Shown here piece after piece: positions 1 through 9,534 of a DNA stretch of 43,051 nucleotides. The DNA lies in contig NW_006766945.1 in NCBI RefSeq assembly GCF_000275845.1, forward strand, positions 60,668 to 103,718, given 5' to 3'. Each line of letters opens with the position of its first letter. Within the stretch, counting starts at the first letter, position 1. The notes below the pieces were generated by a model. It saw only the letters and a list, made by a program, of their open reading frames with translations. It was not told the origin of the DNA and made no database searches. The position numbers were made by a program, and so were the translations under genes. Origin of the DNA: Dichomitus squalens LYAD-421 SS1. Lineage: Eukaryota > Basidiomycota > Agaricomycetes > Polyporales > Polyporaceae.

Positions 1-46
1 CGTGTAACAGTCCCGCCTATCGAGTGTAGCTAACAGTCTTCCACAG

Positions 47-768
47 CAAACTATGCAAGGCCTACGCCCAGCTCGGCGCACGCGGCGTCTCCGTCCTCTT
101 TGCCTCCGGCGACAGTGGCGTCGGCTGCCAAGACAGCAACACCACCCTCTTCCAGCCGACCTTCCCCTCCAACTGCCCCTACGTGACGTCCGTCGGCGGC
201 ACCGCCGGCTCTGGCCCAGAGACGGCCTGGGCGGGGTCCTCTGGCGGTTTCTCCAACTACTACGCCGCGCCGTCCTACCAGGCCTCCGCGGTCGACGGCT
301 ACCTCACCGCGCACACGACCTCGGCCAACTACAACGCGACGGTGGGCAAGTACAACCCCGTCGGGCGCGGGTTCCCGGACGTGTCGGCGAAGGCGGACGA
401 CTACCGCGTGCAGGAGACGTCGATCGCGAGCATCTACGGAACGAGCGCGTCGACGCCCGTGTTCGCGAGCATCATCGCGCTGATCAACGACAGGCTGTCG
501 GTGAAGGGCAAGCCGCCGCTGGGATTCCTGAATCCGTGGCTGTACTCGACGGGCAAGAGCGCGTTCACGGACATCACTAAGGGCAATAACTCGATCGAGT
601 GTAACGGGGAGACGGCTGGCTTTGAGGCCGTCGAGGGCTGGGATCCCGTACGTCTACTAGTTTTCTATGTTTTGTTCTACGAGGTGCTCATCGCGCATTC
701 GTTTGTTTCAGGTTACCGGCCTCGGCACACCCGACTTCAACAAGCTCCTCAAGACGGTCGGGCTATAG
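47..768 (+). CDS. Sedolisin-family (S53) serine protease, C-terminal part
   Basis: Secreted acid protease of the sedolisin/tripeptidyl-peptidase I type; only the 3' part is in the window. Two exons are visible: 47-647 and 712-768, joined across a GTACGT...TTTCAG intron (648-711, phase 0). An upstream intron ends at 46 (CCACAG) after a GCTAAC branch-like site, so the prodomain and the catalytic Glu and Asp lie off the left edge. Seen motifs: FASGDSGVG, carrying the oxyanion-hole Asp; YGTSASTPVFAS, carrying the nucleophile Ser; FTDITKGNN and GWDPVTGLGTPD, the usual C-terminal calcium-site segments. The reading ends TVGL-stop, the usual family end. In wood-decay fungi these enzymes act outside the cell on protein at low pH. 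Other open frames here are shadows. Family assignment is secure; exact specificity (tripeptidyl versus endo) cannot be read. Confidence 0.92.
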
Positions 769-1383
769 AACGCTACGCAGTGGTTCATTGTCTGACATGT
801 TAGTCGCTTCTCGTCTTTCAATCAGAGACGCCTATGGTGCACGTTTGATGATTTATCCGAATTGTGGCGACATTGCCTCTCTTAGCACGGGTATTCAACC
901 GTGCAAATGTGAACCTGGCCTACGGACACCGACTAGTCAGACCCCTCTGCATTATTCTACGAGGCAGCGGTGCTCTTCAGATGGTGTCGAGCGTATCATG
1001 TCGATATAACCGTTTGTATCTGCGTGAAAACGGTGTGGCGTCGAGTTGTGACCGCACTTTGAGTGGCAGCGCAGATTCCAGTAAGTCCACAGAACTGTTA
1101 GACTAAGCTATGACGAGCACTGAAAGAAGATATATACCCTGGGGCATTGAGCTAGTAGCAGGCATCAAGCGTTGTCGGCAGTCGAGTATTGCGTGTAACG
1201 GAGGCTAAGCCGCTCGAGGCTTGGAGTGGACTGGCCCTTTGTGGTAGCGACCCAATAAGCTAAAGCCACCATCGTTGCCTGAGCCGATAATCATGCAGGA
1301 CATTAGGGTCCCTTCAGCACATAACACGTATACCAGCATGCCTTTGAGGAGAGATCAGTAGACATGAAGTAGCTATCGTCCAT
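769..1383. other. Intergenic, tail-to-tail
   Basis: Lies between the 3' ends of the protease (plus) and the HNH-like gene (minus), so it should hold both terminators. I see no supported coding exon, RNA gene or repeat. The short open frames here have no splice or family support. Confidence 0.5.
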
Positions 1384-2816
1384 TTATTCAGATTCATCTT
1401 CGACCAAAGACCACTCCAACTCCCATTCCTTGATGGCATCACCCAATGCTCCGATCCATTTCCCGCTCTCGGGGAACTCTTTGCCGGTACTCGCTCTAAA
1501 GCGTGCCAATTCGGTCTTCATGAGTTCGACTTGATTGTCGTTCCACTCCGCGTCGTATTGCACGTCGCCACCAAAAATATTGACGAACAGGCAATGCTGA
1601 AAATGGACGCGGAGGAATCCGCGGGTCATTTCGTCCTCAATAGGCACTCGTGGCGATTCTGGTAGTCCTCTGTTCCCCAGAGCGGGGCTAAAGGTGCGGA
1701 TTTTCCCTCCGCGAAACTCTGGATCCTGTTGTAATTTTGCGGTATTTAGTCAATCAATGCAGCTACGTGACAGCCTGAGCTATACAGCATAAAACTCACA
1801 TTGTCCAGATCGATGGCAAGTGTATTTTTCTGGAAATCCCTGTACATCTCGTCACACAGCGCTATCAGATTGTGCTCATTCCTGAAGCCTTGTTGCGTCC
1901 AATCCAACAGCTTCTCTGATTGAGGACCGACATGCTGACGTAGGTGGGTATTCAGCAATCTGTAGGGAAACAGTAACGGAAGTAAAAAGGAAGTGACATA
2001 CCCCTCCCACCCAAATCGGCGGATAAATCCAGTTGATGTGCTCATTCTGTCCCCCGCCTTGTGCGTTTATGTCCTGATTCCCCGTCACGACGCACCGGGC
2101 CTGGTTGTGGGAAAGTTTGAGAGCATTGCGGATTATATCACCATCGGGGAGAGTTCCCTAGATGTGCTTCGTAAGGTCAGTTTGCAGGCAAGAAGCTAAC
2201 CTACTTGCCTCCGATCCGACCAACGTCATGTCTTTGTCGGCAAATGAGGGTTCGCTTCTGAAGTACCAAAAACGGTCATACAAATCGGAGTGTTCAATTG
2301 TGCTTTGTAGATTGTTTCCAGACGCGTCTTTTGATACATGTCGTTAGTATGGAAGGCTCACACGGGATGCAGCTATGAAGTATACCCCTGAAGAAGATAA
2401 CACAGTCGCCTTCCTTGACTTCATCGTCGTCAACAAGTTCGCGGCCGTTAGACGGAAGAATGGGTCGACACCTAATGGGTCCCTCCCGAATATTCACATT
2501 GTTGGGCTTCAAGTCGACACATTGAATGACAAGATTCAAGGCCGTCTCTTCACTCCTCAAGGGTGGTCGCGTTGACGAACTGATCCATCTCAACAGTGTC
2601 TTAGCAGTAACGGGACCAATTTCAGCATCGTTAAAACCTACACACAGGCAGGGTTTCATGAGAACGAACATAATTACTCCAATGCGTCTAACTTGTCGAC
2701 TCACAGCCTATGCAGTGAGAGGGCAGCCATATGAAGACATTGGCATTACGTTGCACAGCTACTTGAGTTTTGCGCGTCAAGTCGATTCTGGCCTTGGTGG
2801 AAACGAGTGAGGTCAT
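1384..2816 (-). CDS. HNH-nuclease-like protein, basidiomycete type
   Basis: Six exons reconstructed on the minus strand: 2816-2705, 2637-2362, 2327 (or 2302)-2209, 2157-2002, 1934-1800, 1725-1384, giving about 370-379 aa. Exon 2 ends at 2364 if the 2302 start is used. The product starts with a beta-rich segment (KTQVAVQRNANVFIWLP) and has a middle block CVDLKPNNVNI. It then shows NQARCVVTGN followed by EHINWIYPP, and later NEHNLIALCDEMYRDF. The R-C-V-V-T-G start, a His about 20 residues on, and a later N...H...F element match the layout of the fungal HNH_2-like domains common in mushrooms. All junctions keep frame, but two need choices: intron 4 must end at the second AG (1935) and intron 3 looks like GC-AG. 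Such proteins are abundant and uncharacterised in Agaricomycetes; some may derive from selfish elements. Nuclease activity is inference. A decayed copy cannot be excluded. Confidence 0.6.
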
Positions 2817-3595
2817 ATCAAGCGTAGGTTGAGGATTGCGTGCAGTATGGCAGCTGAGAGGGCGAAGGCGGAGGGAGGATTTTAGATGAGCTAGTGATGG
2901 AAGATGCGACTGACCTGACCAGACTCTTTCTTTATACAGACTCATCAAGTAGGCGCGATTGATCGTAAGCCGGAGGAAGAGTTACCGTGCCGTGCCGGTC
3001 AGCATGGAAAATTCCTGCACGCATGTCTTGTAGCTGTAACTCATATTCTACATGTGTAGATTAAGCAATCTCTCAACATCGTACGTCAGGTTTATGTTGT
3101 AGGGGCCTTTCGCGACTTCTAGGCAGACATCCGAGGCCTCGTTTCCTCCTTGTCCTCTGATCGTCCGATCTCGATGCAAAACTAGTATCAGTGCCGATAT
3201 CTCAGTGAAATTGAAGCACCAGGACGGCTTTCAGGGGCCTTGGGCGCTGCAGCCAGTGACTGAACGTGTTTCCCACATAAGTCACATTGCACGACCATGC
3301 GCATCAGTCGTTCCTCGCATAATGGTCCAAGTACACTGCGTCCTTAGATTGTGAATAATGCTGTAGAATTAGGGAGATCGAATTATAGCCGTTGACTAGG
3401 CATAATGCGGAGTACGACTGCATGGCAGCATAGGTACGACAACTGTATAGCGGGTCATCCGGTCACCAGGTCTGAATCCAGGACAACCGTCCAAGGACGC
3501 AGCGACTAGAATACCACGAAACCATGGTCACAAGAGAGCGAAGGCTGAGCATGATACGCAGGCTGTCAGAAAGAGGACTGTGAGAGAACGAGCGA
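2817..3595. other. Intergenic: HNH-like gene promoter and kinase 3' flank
   Basis: Contains the upstream region of the minus-strand HNH-like gene and the 3' flank of the kinase. I see no coding exon, RNA gene or clear repeat. Confidence 0.45.
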
Positions 3596-6065
3596 TTAAT
3601 CTAGAAGATCCAGCGGCTTCAGACCCTTCTTGCGGCGCACCCCACGTAGTGCACACCACACTCGTGCAACCAACGCAGACGTTTTCGGCGAAGTAGACGG
3701 TGAGGTCGTGCCGAATTCGTCTCGGTCATTCGTACGCTCTTCAGTGAAAACCGGGCAGTCATCAGCAAAGGTGGGCGGGGGCGGAAGTGTCGCTGGCTCC
3801 AGTAGTGGGGAATTCGCAGTGAACGTACGACTCTGAGAGCTGAGCTTGATCGAATGGAAGTCCGGATCGCCAGATGCATGTGCCGATTGCTTCTCGTCCT
3901 GGATCTGGGCAATGCGACTCACGTGGCTACCCTCCGAGACAAGGGTCGCTGCTGAGCACGAACGCTGCCCAAGCGATGGGCGCGGAACAGCCAGCGACTG
4001 GCTCTGCCCGTGCCCGGACCCCCGGGTGAACTCTCCGTTCGCTACGATGGGCGTAAGGGGCGGCGTGAGCAACATGCGGGGAGTCTGTGGAAGCGGCGGC
4101 ATTCGGGACGCGAAGACGGCGGAAAGATGGGCAGGAACACTAGCGCTTCTCTGTATCGGGTCCGCAGGGGGTGGGGCAGAAGCCGTGCTCACGCGGCGGG
4201 ACTTGCGGGGGAACGTAGGGCAGAGCCACTGGTACCACCAGTGAGGGGTTTCACCCTCCGCGTATGGCGTCCCGAAAGATATCTTGGGGGTGTTCGACTG
4301 TAAGACAAGTCGCACCACGATCTCAGCCAAGACATTGAACGAACATGGTCAGAAGCGAACATACAGGTGGGAAGTTGTTGGAGGGTCGCAATGGAGAGGG
4401 TTGCTTTCTGCGCGCCAGCTCTTTCCATTTCCTACGCAAAGAAGATGTGTTAGAATTATACATGAAGGGAGGACGAAGCGACACAGCAACTCACACTGCG
4501 GTGAACCAGGGATGATTCTTGATCTGTTCCAAGGTCGGCCGACGCGACGGCTCCTTCTTCAGCATCTGCACAAAAGCCAAATTCAACGTTCGCTCCATGT
4601 CATAAAACTCAGAAGAACAAACCCAGGAGAGTAAGTCATGGGCCTCTCCACCAATTTCCGGCCTCACCACGACAGGTTGTGTCATCATCCTCTCGTACAC
4701 CACCCGCTGGTCGCGAGCGCCGCCGCACTTGACACCGTAAGGAAGCTGACGCGAACGAGTGAGTCGGCAAGCTCCGTGTCTCCCATGCTTCCAATCCCCA
4801 CCTTGCCGTGAATCATCTCAAAGAACACGACCCCGAGACTGAAGACGTCAGCAGAGTACGTGTACCAGTCGCCCCGAGAGACCTCCGGAGCCATGTACCC
4901 CGTCGTTCCGCAGTCGCGTCGAGATACGTCTGCCACATCGGACTTTCGAGGACGGGCGTGATGCGAGGCCCACTCCTCCCGCAGACTCCAAGGTTGCTGC
5001 TCGGCGCTCAGACCATACGCTTTGGATAAGCCGAAGTCGGAGAGCACGAGGTTGTCGTCACGAGTGATGAGGACGTTCGCTGGCTTGAGGTCGCGATGTA
5101 TGATACGGCGGTTGTGCAGCTGTTCCAAAGCGAGTACCTAACCCGATGATTAGCGACGATATCATATGCGTACACCCGTGAGCAGCACATACGAGCTGTG
5201 CGCAGTACGGCAGCGCTTCCGAAGCTTCCAACCTGCCTTTCTTGTAGATCCTCCTCGCAAGGTCACCTTCAGGGTAAAAGTCCTGTCCCAGGATCAGCAC
5301 AAGACTGAGCCCAAGGGATAAGGGTGACCGTACCGTGAGAAGATAGAGATTCTCGCTGTCCTCGAAGCTGCCCCGCAGGTGGGGAAACCAAGGGCTCCCA
5401 GAGACGCTCTTGAGAATTGTCTGCTCCTGGAACACGAACGCGTAATGAGTTGGCTTGAGAGCGCTCTTCTTGGTCGCCTTTAGCGCATAGAATCGCCCGT
5501 TCACGAGATGCTGAACCAACGACACCGTCCCCTGAGCGCCGCAGCCCAATATATGATATACTCGGAAATCACGGGTGGTAAGACCCGGAGAACGCGGGGA
5601 GCCAAGGATACGCGAAGCTGCAGTCAGCTTGAGATCTGAGACTGAGAGATCTTGTGGACGCAGCCTGGGCGTCCCCTCGGGCGTCCGGTGGACGAGAGTG
5701 GAAGTCCCGGATACTCCTAGCGGAACACTATGCTGTGCGCCTAAATGCTCGACCTGGCAAGCGACCTGCAGAGACGGTAGCGGAAGTGAGGACATGTGAC
5801 GAGTCTCAACAACAGGACATACAATATCTCCACCCTTGAACACTAACTTGACATGAACGTCTACTCCGGCAGGAACGTGTTCACTGGCGTCGGCCACAAC
5901 CTGGACAGCCTCCATATTCTGTTCATAACGAAGGTAAGAAAAGATCCGCTCGGCACAATGTATCCACCATACCACGGTTTCGGTGTATTCTGGTACGGCG
6001 GGAGTTGCAGGTATCTTGGTCGATGACTTGTTTCTCGTAGACTTCTTGAATTTCCTGAAAGTCAT
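3596..6065 (-). CDS. Serine/threonine protein kinase, AGC-like
   Basis: Exons 6065-5334, 5282-5193, 5137-4751, 4706-4495, 4431-4365 and 4297-3596 give 729 aa in frame. The catalytic domain spans about residues 167-455. Visible elements: Gly-rich loop GCGAQGTV (174-181), Lys196 in YALKATKK, Glu214 in the C helix, HRDLKPAN (catalytic Asp290), DFGLS (Asp308), CGTTGYMAPE (350-359) and a closing RRPTLEQIKNHPWF. These show an active-type kinase that phosphorylates Ser/Thr. The N-terminal 165 residues have no fold I recognise. The last 230 residues are Ser/Pro-rich and probably disordered, ending in KKGLKPLDLLD. A 54-nt in-frame, stop-free stretch (5972-5919) in exon 1 looks like a further intron. 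The first accepted intron (5333-5283, 51 nt) is also in frame and stop-free. Substrates and pathway cannot be inferred. The long insert between DFG and APE is unlike textbook kinases and common in mushroom-specific ones. Confidence 0.88.
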
Positions 6066-6793
6066 GACAGCAGTCTGGAGAGCAAAGCAAACAGCGTAGC
6101 AATAGACGGTAGTGAGAGAAAGCGAGGGTGCACGCGAAAGTGAACAGCGAAGCTGTAAAGAAGTGTAAGCCTCGGAGGCTGGGCATTAGCCGTTAGGTGT
6201 CGGTCGAGAACGAGATAGTCGACGATCACTCGCGTGGTGTGGGCTGGTACTCTCACCCATAGTGGAGGTGAATGATGACGCTGAACATGGGACGCATTCT
6301 GCAGCTCAGAGCACAGCTACCTGTCAGACACGCATCGGGACACAGTTGGAGGGTGGAAAGGTATCTTTTGCCCCATGATTGAGCGGGCCGCCATTTCGTG
6401 AACGAGTTGCACAAACCAATAAAGGAGCAAATCTGGAGGCTGAGGGTGTATCAGTCGAGTCAACAAGTTCTAACACTAGGGGGAGGGAAGGATGAGGGCG
6501 TAGCACAGCGAATTCGAGTGATGGACGGTGAAAGCGCGCGACTCCGAACTCAGATCAATGTCTGAGACGCCGAACCGTGCCGACGGCCTTTGCCGGTGGT
6601 CCGTCAAATCTCAGTCCAGCAGGCAAACTTCGACTGCGTGTTTTCTCCTCTGACCACCTCGCCAAGACCGCGGTACTTAGAGACTACAACGAGGTTTGCA
6701 AACCTGAGGGGTAACGGCCCTTGCAGGTGTCATACCTCCCTCTCCCCTTACACGTGACGGTACTATTTGATACCATCATCCCGGTGGCGCGTC
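6066..6793. other. Intergenic: kinase upstream region
   Basis: Upstream of the minus-strand kinase start. It must carry that promoter, but I see no strong TATA box and no coding exon. Confidence 0.4.
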
Positions 6794-6841
6794 GGTTAGG
6801 GTTCGGTTAGGGTTTGGGTTTGGGTTTGGGTTTGGGTTAGG
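6794..6841 (+). repeat. Degenerate telomere-like array
   Basis: Tandem hexamers read GGTTAGGG, TTC, GGTTAGGG, then four TTTGGG units and a final TTAGG. TTAGGG sits at 6796-6801 and 6807-6812; TTTGGG repeats fill 6813-6836. TTAGGG is the canonical fungal telomere unit, and here it lies inside a gene-bearing region with normal sequence on both sides, so it is interstitial. Confidence 0.8.
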
Positions 6842-6855
6842 CACGAGTAGCCTAC

Positions 6856-6863
6856 AAAGACAC
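6856..6863. repeat. Left target-site duplication (AAAGACAC)
   Basis: Eight bases identical to 7410-7417, directly abutting the left inverted repeat of the MITE. Confidence 0.85.
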
Positions 6864-7409
6864 TAGGGTGCGGGCAACAAATCCGAATTGTTAACACGTG
6901 GATTATTAACAAGTTAATAACCTGTTAATAAACAGTTAGAAAGTACGAGTCTGGATAGCCATGTCAAGAATTGTTCAAAACTAGGACCCATTTGAGCGTC
7001 CTTTTGACTCTAATAACAACAATAGACCGCATTCATTGCGTTTACTGTAGGCCAGAGTAGTGCTGCTGTGAAATGCAAGCTTGGTGCCTCTAATTTATGC
7101 AGGCCGCTGGCCAAAGCCTCCAGTGAGCTTGGTCTGATCAAGATCTCGAAGGGAGAGCGGGACTCGTCGCCACACAGCTCATTGATGTCATGCCTCGTCA
7201 AATATACAGTACTTGCAATGGCGAGGTGTCTCGGAGTTCTAGGGACCCTGTCGGTCGACTGAGATGTTTATTACTCGGGTCAACAACTTGTGAACTTGAT
7301 TTAGCGCCCGGTTAATTAACCGTAAATAACACGTGTTAGCAAGAGGTCCAAGAGGGCGTCCGTTAATAACGGTTCGTTATAAACCATTTTCATCGTTGAC
7401 CGCACCCTA
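6864..7409. mobile_element. Non-autonomous DNA transposon (hAT-like MITE)
   Basis: A 546-bp element with terminal inverted repeats. The left end reads TAGGGTGCGGGCAAC from 6864; the reverse complement of the right end reads TAGGGTGCGGTCAAC from 7409, matching at 14 of 15 positions. It is flanked by a perfect 8-bp direct repeat, AAAGACAC, at 6856-6863 and 7410-7417. An 8-bp duplication with TAGGG ends is typical of the hAT superfamily; the Kyakuja/Dileera/Zisupton group also makes 8-bp duplications and is the main alternative. Subterminal regions carry AT-rich TTAATAAC-type repeats and an inverted AACACGTG motif (near 6893 and 7330). No transposase is encoded: the longest open frames inside are about 60 codons. 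It would depend on a transposase elsewhere. Confidence 0.85.
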
Positions 7410-7417
7410 AAAGACAC
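7410..7417. repeat. Right target-site duplication (AAAGACAC)
   Basis: Eight bases identical to 6856-6863, directly abutting the right inverted repeat of the MITE. Confidence 0.85.
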
Positions 7418-7473
7418 GTCGGGCGAGGAAGCCTGTGCATTCAAATGTCATATATTGTTGTGTGCACGATAGC

Positions 7474-7939
7474 ATGCTGTCGGAGCAGCGTCTGAAGACC
7501 GTCACTGGAATCCTGACGAGGTGTCGGAAGCGCATCGTCCTGAACGTAGACGAGTTGATTCTACGCTTGCCTGTCGATGCGTCCCTCCATCACCAGCCCG
7601 GCAAATCCATCGTTCCGGGAAAATTCGGGCGAAATTGTAGGGTATCGGCTTATCGCCAGGCCTGCGATACCTGCCATAGTCCGTCGAGCGTTCCCAGGTG
7701 AGTAACTCTGCATGGTTTCTCGTCGTTGGCATATCGCTCAAGACGACTGCACGCTACATAGGCTCCCGACGGATCTCGCGGCCGAAAAGGCAGACCATGC
7801 AACGGTTTACCTCTCGAGCAATACGCGTCCTCCTACCTCGCCTTCGCATTGGGAGAATATTGAGCAGATCTGGGAGGAGCATATTGGCGATATGGCGGAG
7901 ACATTCGAAGACATTGATTGGACGCACATGAACATCTGA
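7474..7939 (+). CDS. Doubtful two-exon open reading frame, 133 aa
   Basis: ATG at 7474. Exon 1 (7474-7697) ends CCCAG|GTGAGT, a strong donor. Exon 2 (7762-7939) follows TACATAG. The phase works exactly (2 nt plus 1 nt), giving 133 aa. Exon 2 encodes an acidic C-terminus, HWENIEQIWEEHIGDMAETF, with ordinary codon usage. I recognise no family. Exon 1 is less convincing: it is Arg/Cys-rich and has an equally long antisense frame. It may be the surviving 3' end of a gene broken near the MITE, whose right edge is only 57 nt upstream, or chance. Confidence 0.3.
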
Positions 7940-8315
7940 GACACGTGCACTAATATGCAGCACAGCCTGACAAGCACATGTTGGACGGTAGGGAGCTTGG
8001 CCTTATTGCTTCTATACCTGTAATCGATCTTGCTCCGAATGTGTTACTTACGCGTATTGAATGTGTTGTGGGAATTGGTGGTAGCACTGCGTACAAGATT
8101 GGAACCGTCCCACCACTGTCACTTGGGTGGTCTTGTCTCGCCAGCTCGGCCCCGGGACCATCAATGCAACTATAGCCAATTGAAGGGGAGGTGTTCGTAA
8201 GGACATGAAGGGCGCCATTAGTTCTACGAGACATCCGACACGACCCGTAGAGCAGAGATCCTCCCGGCGAGACATGCCGCTTACAACCCCATTGTGGATT
8301 GCAGTCTAGTTCTGT
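7940..8315. other. Intergenic, 3' side of the GH128 gene
   Basis: No supported gene or repeat seen. It should contain the terminator of the minus-strand GH128 gene. Confidence 0.4.
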
Positions 8316-9466
8316 CTAGTACATGAGATTGCCTACAGCAGATGGGGAGCCGTCGTTGTTGAACAGGCACGAGCCAGTGCCGACGAAGGAGACCGCAGAA
8401 GAGTCGTATTGCTGCAGGAGCGCAGGAGAAGTGGCGACGAAGGGGAAGTAGAGGTTGACGAAGCTCTGGCTGTCGAGGTACGCGAACGCCTGCTTGAAGA
8501 AGTTGACCCTACAGCGCGGTCAGCATATGTAGGAACGTGACAGAGAACAGTTCAGACGCACTGGTCGCTCTGGCCGCCCGCCGGATTCTGGAGAGCGAAC
8601 TCCGTGATCATGAGCTGCTTGTTCTACAACACCGAAAAGTGATGAGCGCGCGCCGCTTCAGATGCAATATCGAGCGTTCGAGACTGACAGGGAACTTCGA
8701 ATGCGCTTGCTGGATGTAGCTCTGGAACTCCGAGAAGCTGTGGCCGTACCAGTGCAGGTTGATGTAGTCGTAGTAGCAATTTCCCGCACAGGCGTTGATC
8801 ATCTGCTGCACCCAGTCGAGGCCCTGGCCAGCGCTCGTGCTGGACGTGACCGCAGGGAGCGCCTTCTTGATAGCGAGCGGGTTGACGTACTGCTGGTACC
8901 AGGACGCGGCCTGGCTGGGCGAGATGCCGTTGACGTCAGGCTCGTTCAGGGTGAACACGGCTATGGAAGGTCGTCAATTGTCGGATCCAGCGAGAAAAGA
9001 ATAGAGACGTCAGGCTTACTGGCCCAGCCCTGCTGCTTCTGACGAGTGGCGAGCTGCGCGATGGGGCTGGAGTCGCAGTCCAAGCAGCGCTGCATGCCGA
9101 TGAACGCAAGGCCTCCGGCGCCGTTCTTGGAAACGGGCGCGTAGGTCTCGTAGTCGTAGCTGAGCGGGGATCAACGTCTGAACGAAATCACATGATGCAC
9201 ACTGGTAGACGTACATTGCGACGACCTGGCCGTCGCCGTTGTTGAAGACACCGGGATCACTGGGAGGTTAGTGTTATCAGCGATGCTAACTACTGAAGAA
9301 AATGGCTGATTATTACAGAGTATTGTCATCTGTAATGGATGTTAATTCCCGCTCGTATGTACATGTCATAGCGCATGAACTTACAGTAAGTCCATGTGAG
9401 ACCACGCTTGCCCGCTTGGGCTGCTGCGGCGAACAGAGCGAGGGTAACGAGGGTAGAGGGGCGCAT
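8316..9466 (-). CDS. GH128 secreted beta-1,3-glucanase-like protein
   Basis: Seven exons: 9466-9385, 9329-9317, 9259-9215, 9159-9020, 8960-8689, 8623-8562 and 8508-8316, giving 268 aa with every phase matching. Residues 1-18 form a signal peptide (MRPSTLVTLALFAAAAQA). The mature protein begins GKRGLTWTYY and shows IGMQRCLDCDSS, FTLNEPDVNG (acid/base Glu100), YYDYINLHWYG, QLMITEFALQNP (nucleophile Glu192) and a closing GSCLFNNDGSPSAVGNLMY. These are hallmarks of the Glyco_hydro_cc/GH128 family, related to yeast Asl1, which cleaves beta-1,3-glucan in the wall of the same or another fungus. There is no GPI signal or carbohydrate-binding module. The 13-nt exon supplies the residues YDNTL between WTY and DPGVF, as the family needs. 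A TATA-like box lies about 60 nt upstream of the start. Confidence 0.93.
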
Positions 9467-9522
9467 TGTAGAAAGGCAAGCGAGTTGAGAGACCCGATGC
9501 TGATCGTCCTCTCATGTCTTCG

Positions 9523-9534
9523 TACTTATACTGC
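9523..9534 (-). promoter_or_regulatory. TATA-like box of the GH128 gene
   Basis: On the minus strand the sequence reads CAGTATAAGTACG, about 60 nt before the GH128 ATG at 9466. The position and motif are usual for a fungal core promoter. Confidence 0.5.

Noticed and set aside
53..580. 175-codon plus-strand frame at the left edge
   Set aside because: Out of frame with the sedolisin motifs (SGDSG, GTSAS); Arg/Leu-rich shadow.
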